Assembly: GCA_964602595.1 (NCBI GenBank) | Contig: CAZRRO010000024.1 | Span: forward strand, 1-64,000 | Length of the DNA stretch: 64,000 bases | From: CAIWAH01 sp964602595 | GTDB lineage: Bacteria; Verrucomicrobiota; Verrucomicrobiia; Limisphaerales; UBA9464 | Reading direction: 5' to 3' | Shown: in pieces, positions 60,944 through 64,000 of the stretch | How the letters are laid out: each line of letters opens with the position of its first letter | How positions within the stretch are numbered: position 1 is the stretch's first letter | Notes under the pieces: model-generated | Seen by the model: the letters and a program-made list of their open reading frames with translations, nothing else | Told to the model about the DNA's origin: nothing | Database searches by the model: none | Program-made: the position numbers and the translations under genes

Positions 60944-61615
60944 ATGAGAACCTTGCCGCTCGTTGCTGCCTCGATCGCCGCCACCGCAGCCGCCCACGCT
61001 GTCATCGTCACCGAACCCACGCGCACCTACGCGGTGGGTTACAACCTTGCGGACGTCGTGAATCCCGGCGCCTTCTTCCAGCAGACCATCAGCGACTCCG
61101 CCATCGTGTCGCTGACGGATGTGCGGGTGGGGTTGCACCTGGTGGGTCGCGGTGTCGGCGGGTTTGCCGGCGAAATGGTTGTGTCGCTCAACAAGGATCT
61201 GAGTGTGACGAGCGTGTTGCTGAACCGCGTTGGTGTGTCCGCCGGGAATTCGTTTGGGTTCGGCTACGACGGCTGGAACGTCACTCTTGCCGATGGTGGG
61301 ATCGGCGGCGACATCCACGAGGCGTCCCTCGTGTCCGGCATCCTCACCGGCGAATTCGCCCCCGATGGCCGCACCTCGCCAGCCAGCGCGCTCCGACCGG
61401 CCCTGCTCAACGTCTTCAACGGCGGCACCGGCAACGGCGACTGGTATCTGAGTGTCGCCGATGTCGCGGCCGGGGGCACGATGCGCCTCGAAAGCTGGTC
61501 GCTGACGCTGACCGGCGAAAACGGGGTGGCGGCGGTGCCCGAAGCCGGCACTTGGTTTGCCGGGATGATTCTCGCCGGCTGCGTGGGCCTACGGACGTGG
61601 CGACGTCCGGGTTAA
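60944..61615 (+). CDS. PEP-CTERM-like protein with P-domain-like beta-sandwich
   Basis: 223 residues from the ATG at 60944 (MRTLPLVAASIAATAAAHA, a clear signal peptide). An earlier ATG at 60854 overlaps the previous stop (ATGA) and would add 30 residues. The core is IVSLTDVRVGLHLVGRG ... FAGEMVVSLNKD ... GDWYLSVADVAAGGTMRLESWSLTLTG (read in parts), the jelly-roll of proprotein-convertase P-domains. The tail VPEAGTWFAGMILAGCVGLRTWRR is a degenerate PEP-CTERM signal (PEA for PEP). It ends an operon-like set with the fibre gene. Confidence 0.7.
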   Translation: MRTLPLVAASIAATAAAHAVIVTEPTRTYAVGYNLADVVNPGAFFQQTISDSAIVSLTDVRVGLHLVGRGVGGFAGEMVVSLNKDLSVTSVLLNRVGVSAGNSFGFGYDGWNVTLADGGIGGDIHEASLVSGILTGEFAPDGRTSPASALRPALLNVFNGGTGNGDWYLSVADVAAGGTMRLESWSLTLTGENGVAAVPEAGTWFAGMILAGCVGLRTWRRPG

Positions 61616-61689
61616 GCCGCAGTCCAATACGTCTTCCGCCGTATCGACGGGAAGGGCGGGCTCGGTTAGGCATCACGCCGTCCGTCCCG

Positions 61690-64000
61690 ATGCGCGTCCG
61701 GTTCAAACTCCCGCCCGCCCAACCGGCCGTAGTTTGGCGCCGGTGGGGGTTACTGGCGTTCGGTTTGACCTTCGCGGGCAACCTGCGGGCTTGGGCGGCG
61801 CCGATGGGCCCTGAGCCGGCGGGCGATTCCAGCTGGGGCTACTGGGCGTGTGGCCTGGTGCTGGGCCTTGGGCTGGCGGCGGGAAGTTTCCTCCTGTTCC
61901 GCCGGAGGCTGGGTCCCGATTCGTCGTCCGCACCGCAACTGGGTCCCCTGCTGGAACATTCGTTCGACGCGACGCTGGTGTTGGATCAGGACGGCCGGGT
62001 GAAATACCTCACGCCGGCCGCCGGCCGCCTCCTGGAGGTGCCCGCCGGAAGGGACGAGGCCGACCCCAATGTCCTGGCCAAGGTGCTTCACCCGGCCGAC
62101 CAGGCCCGTGTGTGGTCGGCCCATGGGGACGCGCTGATGATGCCTGGGCGGTCCCGCCGGCTCACCGATGTTCGGCTGACGATGCCCTCCGGTGAAGTCC
62201 GCCGGATCGAAGGGGTGATGACGAACTGCCTGAAGGTGCCCGGCGTCGCCGGCGTGGTGTTCAACATGCACGACATCACCGGGCAAGCGCTGGCCCTGGC
62301 CGGATTGCAGCGGTCCGTCGAGCTGAACCGGCGGCTGAACGAGTTCGCGGGCTCGTTGTCGCCGTTGCACGGAGAGGACGACGTGCTGTGGGAGATCACC
62401 CGCCAGTGCGTGGACCTGCTGGGCTTCGTCGATTGCGTGATCTACCTGCGCGACGAGGACCGTGAAGTGCTGGTGCAACGCGCGGCGTTTGGTCCCAAGA
62501 ATCCGCGTGACCGCCAGATCCTGAATCCGATCGAGATTCCCATTGGGCAGGGAATTGTCGGCTCCGTGGCGCGCACCGGCACGGCAGCGCTGGTCGCCGA
62601 CACCCGGAAGGACGCCCGCTACATCGTGGACGACCAGGCGCGTCTGTCCGAGCTGGCGGTGCCGATCACGGCGGACGGCCGGGTGCTGGGTGTGATTGAT
62701 TCCGAGCATCCCGAAGCCTGCTTCTTCACGCCGGAGCACCTCACGATCCTGGCGGCCATCGCGTCGGTTTGCGCCACCAAGCTGGTGCGGGCCCGGGCCG
62801 AGATGCGCCTTCGCGACGTCAACCAGGAGTTGGAACGCCGCATCGCGGCGCGCACCGTCGAGCTGGTCCAGACCAACGAGCAACTGAAGCGCGAGATCGC
62901 CGAACGTCGGCGCGCCGAGCAGGTTCAGCGGGCACTTTTCGAAATCTCCGAGGCGGTCCACGCCGTGGTCGATTTGCCGAGCCTCTACGGCCGCATCCAC
63001 GAGATCATCGGCACCCTGATGCCGGCCGAAAATTTCTACCTCGCGCTGCTCGACGAGGAGACGGGCATCGTCAGCTTCCCCTATCACCGGGACCGCACCG
63101 ATCCGCCGCCACCGCCGCGCACGGGGCGGCGCGGCATGACGGAATATGTGCTACGCTCCGGCCGGGCGGCGTTGGCGGACCTGGTCGAGATCCAGCGGCT
63201 GAAGGACGCCGGCGAATATGTCCAGTCGGGCCATCCCGCGGCCATCTGGTTGGGCGTGCCCCTGACCGTCGAGGGCCGGACGTTCGGCGTGATGGCCGTG
63301 CAGGACCCCGTGAATGCGACGGCGTTCGGCGAGGAGGAAAAACGCCTGCTCAGCTTCGTGGCGGGGCAGACTGCCCTGACCATTGACCGGAAGCGCGCGG
63401 AGGAACAGCTGCGCGCCCGGACGCAGCGGCTGCGGGAATCGGAGGAACGGTTCAGCAAGGCCTTTTCCGCCATCCCGTCGAATGTCTCGATTGTCCGGGT
63501 TCGCGACCTGCGATTCGTCGAGGTCAACCAGGCACTGCTGAATACCTCCGGCTTCTCCCGCACGGAAATTCTCGGCCGGACGACGGTCGAACTGAACATC
63601 TGGGCGGTCGACGCGCAGCGGGACGAATTCTTCCGGCGCCTTGAGGTGGCGGGCCGGGTGACCCCGATGGAGGTGACCCTGCGCGCGAAATCAGGCCGGC
63701 TCGACACCATGATCCTGGCCGCCGAGACGATCGAGGTGGAGGGCGAGCCCCACATCCTGTCGCTGAGCGTGGTCATCACCGAGCGTAAGCAGGCCGAGGA
63801 GGAGTTGCTCCGATCGCTGACGCGCGAGCGGGAACTGAGCCGGCTGAAAAGCTCTTTTGTGTCGCTGGTCTCGCACGAGTTCCGCACGCCCATCGGCATC
63901 ATTCACTCCTCGGCCGAGATCCTGGAACGTTACTTCGCCCGCCTGCCCGACGCCGAGCGCCTGGAGCACCTCCGGGCAATCCAGACCCATGCGTGGCGCA
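61690..64000 (+). CDS. Sensor histidine kinase with GAF and PAS domains (partial, C-terminus outside window)
   Basis: 770 residues visible, still open at 64000. A signal anchor and second helix (about 17-75: WGLLAFGLTFAGNLRAWA, YWACGLVLGLGLAAGSFLLF) are followed by PAS-like (about 90-210, DATLVLDQDGRVKYLTP), GAF (about 235-380, IEIPIGQGIVGSVARTG and VLGVIDSEHPE), a coiled coil, a second GAF (about 415-570, WLGVPLTVEGRTFGVMAVQDP), PAS (about 580-710, FVEVNQALLNTSGFSRTEILG) and the HisKA box with SFVSLVSHEFRTPIGII (phospho-acceptor His). The ATPase domain lies beyond the window. The ligand is unknown. Confidence 0.87.
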   Translation, partial: MRVRFKLPPAQPAVVWRRWGLLAFGLTFAGNLRAWAAPMGPEPAGDSSWGYWACGLVLGLGLAAGSFLLFRRRLGPDSSSAPQLGPLLEHSFDATLVLDQDGRVKYLTPAAGRLLEVPAGRDEADPNVLAKVLHPADQARVWSAHGDALMMPGRSRRLTDVRLTMPSGEVRRIEGVMTNCLKVPGVAGVVFNMHDITGQALALAGLQRSVELNRRLNEFAGSLSPLHGEDDVLWEITRQCVDLLGFVDCVIYLRDEDREVLVQRAAFGPKNPRDRQILNPIEIPIGQGIVGSVARTGTAALVADTRKDARYIVDDQARLSELAVPITADGRVLGVIDSEHPEACFFTPEHLTILAAIASVCATKLVRARAEMRLRDVNQELERRIAARTVELVQTNEQLKREIAERRRAEQVQRALFEISEAVHAVVDLPSLYGRIHEIIGTLMPAENFYLALLDEETGIVSFPYHRDRTDPPPPPRTGRRGMTEYVLRSGRAALADLVEIQRLKDAGEYVQSGHPAAIWLGVPLTVEGRTFGVMAVQDPVNATAFGEEEKRLLSFVAGQTALTIDRKRAEEQLRARTQRLRESEERFSKAFSAIPSNVSIVRVRDLRFVEVNQALLNTSGFSRTEILGRTTVELNIWAVDAQRDEFFRRLEVAGRVTPMEVTLRAKSGRLDTMILAAETIEVEGEPHILSLSVVITERKQAEEELLRSLTRERELSRLKSSFVSLVSHEFRTPIGIIHSSAEILERYFARLPDAERLEHLRAIQTHAWR

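Overview
The window is a GC-rich bacterial chromosome segment that most resembles Verrucomicrobiota, probably the Pedosphaera/Limisphaera side of the phylum. The lineage is inferred from gene content. That content includes prepilin-type proteins with a near-invariant FTLIELLVVIAIIAILAGM N-terminus, a DUF1501 plus DUF1549/DUF1553 pair, PEP-CTERM proteins, a cytochrome-SUMF1 fusion, several sigma factors beside Ser/Thr kinases with WD40-like tails, and many secreted carbohydrate-active proteins. No rRNA, tRNA, CRISPR array or complete insertion sequence was seen.

Layout. 0-3.3 kb: the 3' end of thiC, then an accessory patch with an Abi/UG-type reverse transcriptase and a DUF1016 (YhcG-type) PDDEXK nuclease. 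The nuclease gene sits between two decayed copies of the same DUF4256-like 5' end. 3.4-17.6 kb: mostly metabolic and secreted genes: a PA14-bearing glycosidase, a sialidase-fold protein, an endo/exonuclease/phosphatase, a nucleoside phosphorylase-like protein with YqgE/AlgH, an aldehyde dehydrogenase, plsY-gpsA (phospholipid synthesis), two prepilins, hydrolases and a Gfo/Idh/MocA oxidoreductase. 17.6-20.2 kb: thrS, preceded by what reads as a classical attenuation leader: a 12-codon peptide with four consecutive Thr codons, a hairpin overlapping its stop codon and an intrinsic terminator. Two inverted-repeat elements flank this leader, and ThrS carries an 89-residue insertion. 20.2-23 kb: a decayed membrane-protein gene and a cassette of LexA/UmuD-type S24 protease domain, small protein and nucleotidyltransferase.

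23-30.5 kb: dienelactone hydrolase, a NagD-type HAD phosphatase, membrane proteins and the DUF1501/DUF1549 pair. 30.5-54 kb: three sigma factor/Ser-Thr kinase modules (30.6-34.6, 36.1-38.7, 49.6-54.0 kb), interleaved with a PEP-CTERM protein, a GH30 glycosidase, a cytochrome-SUMF1 fusion, a cupin, an M20 peptidase, a disulfide oxidoreductase, and a secreted isochorismatase-ThuA fusion next to a secreted lamin-G/lyase-like protein. 54.1-61.6 kb: a 1721-residue secreted fibre-like protein with four exact 210-bp repeat units and a C-terminal S74 self-cleaving chaperone, followed by two translationally close secreted genes, the second with a PEP-CTERM-like tail. 61.7 kb to the end: a multi-GAF/PAS sensor histidine kinase that runs off the window.

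The genes suggest a heterotroph that degrades complex glycans, invests in envelope regulation (sigma/kinase pairs), and carries a small defence-like island at the left edge.
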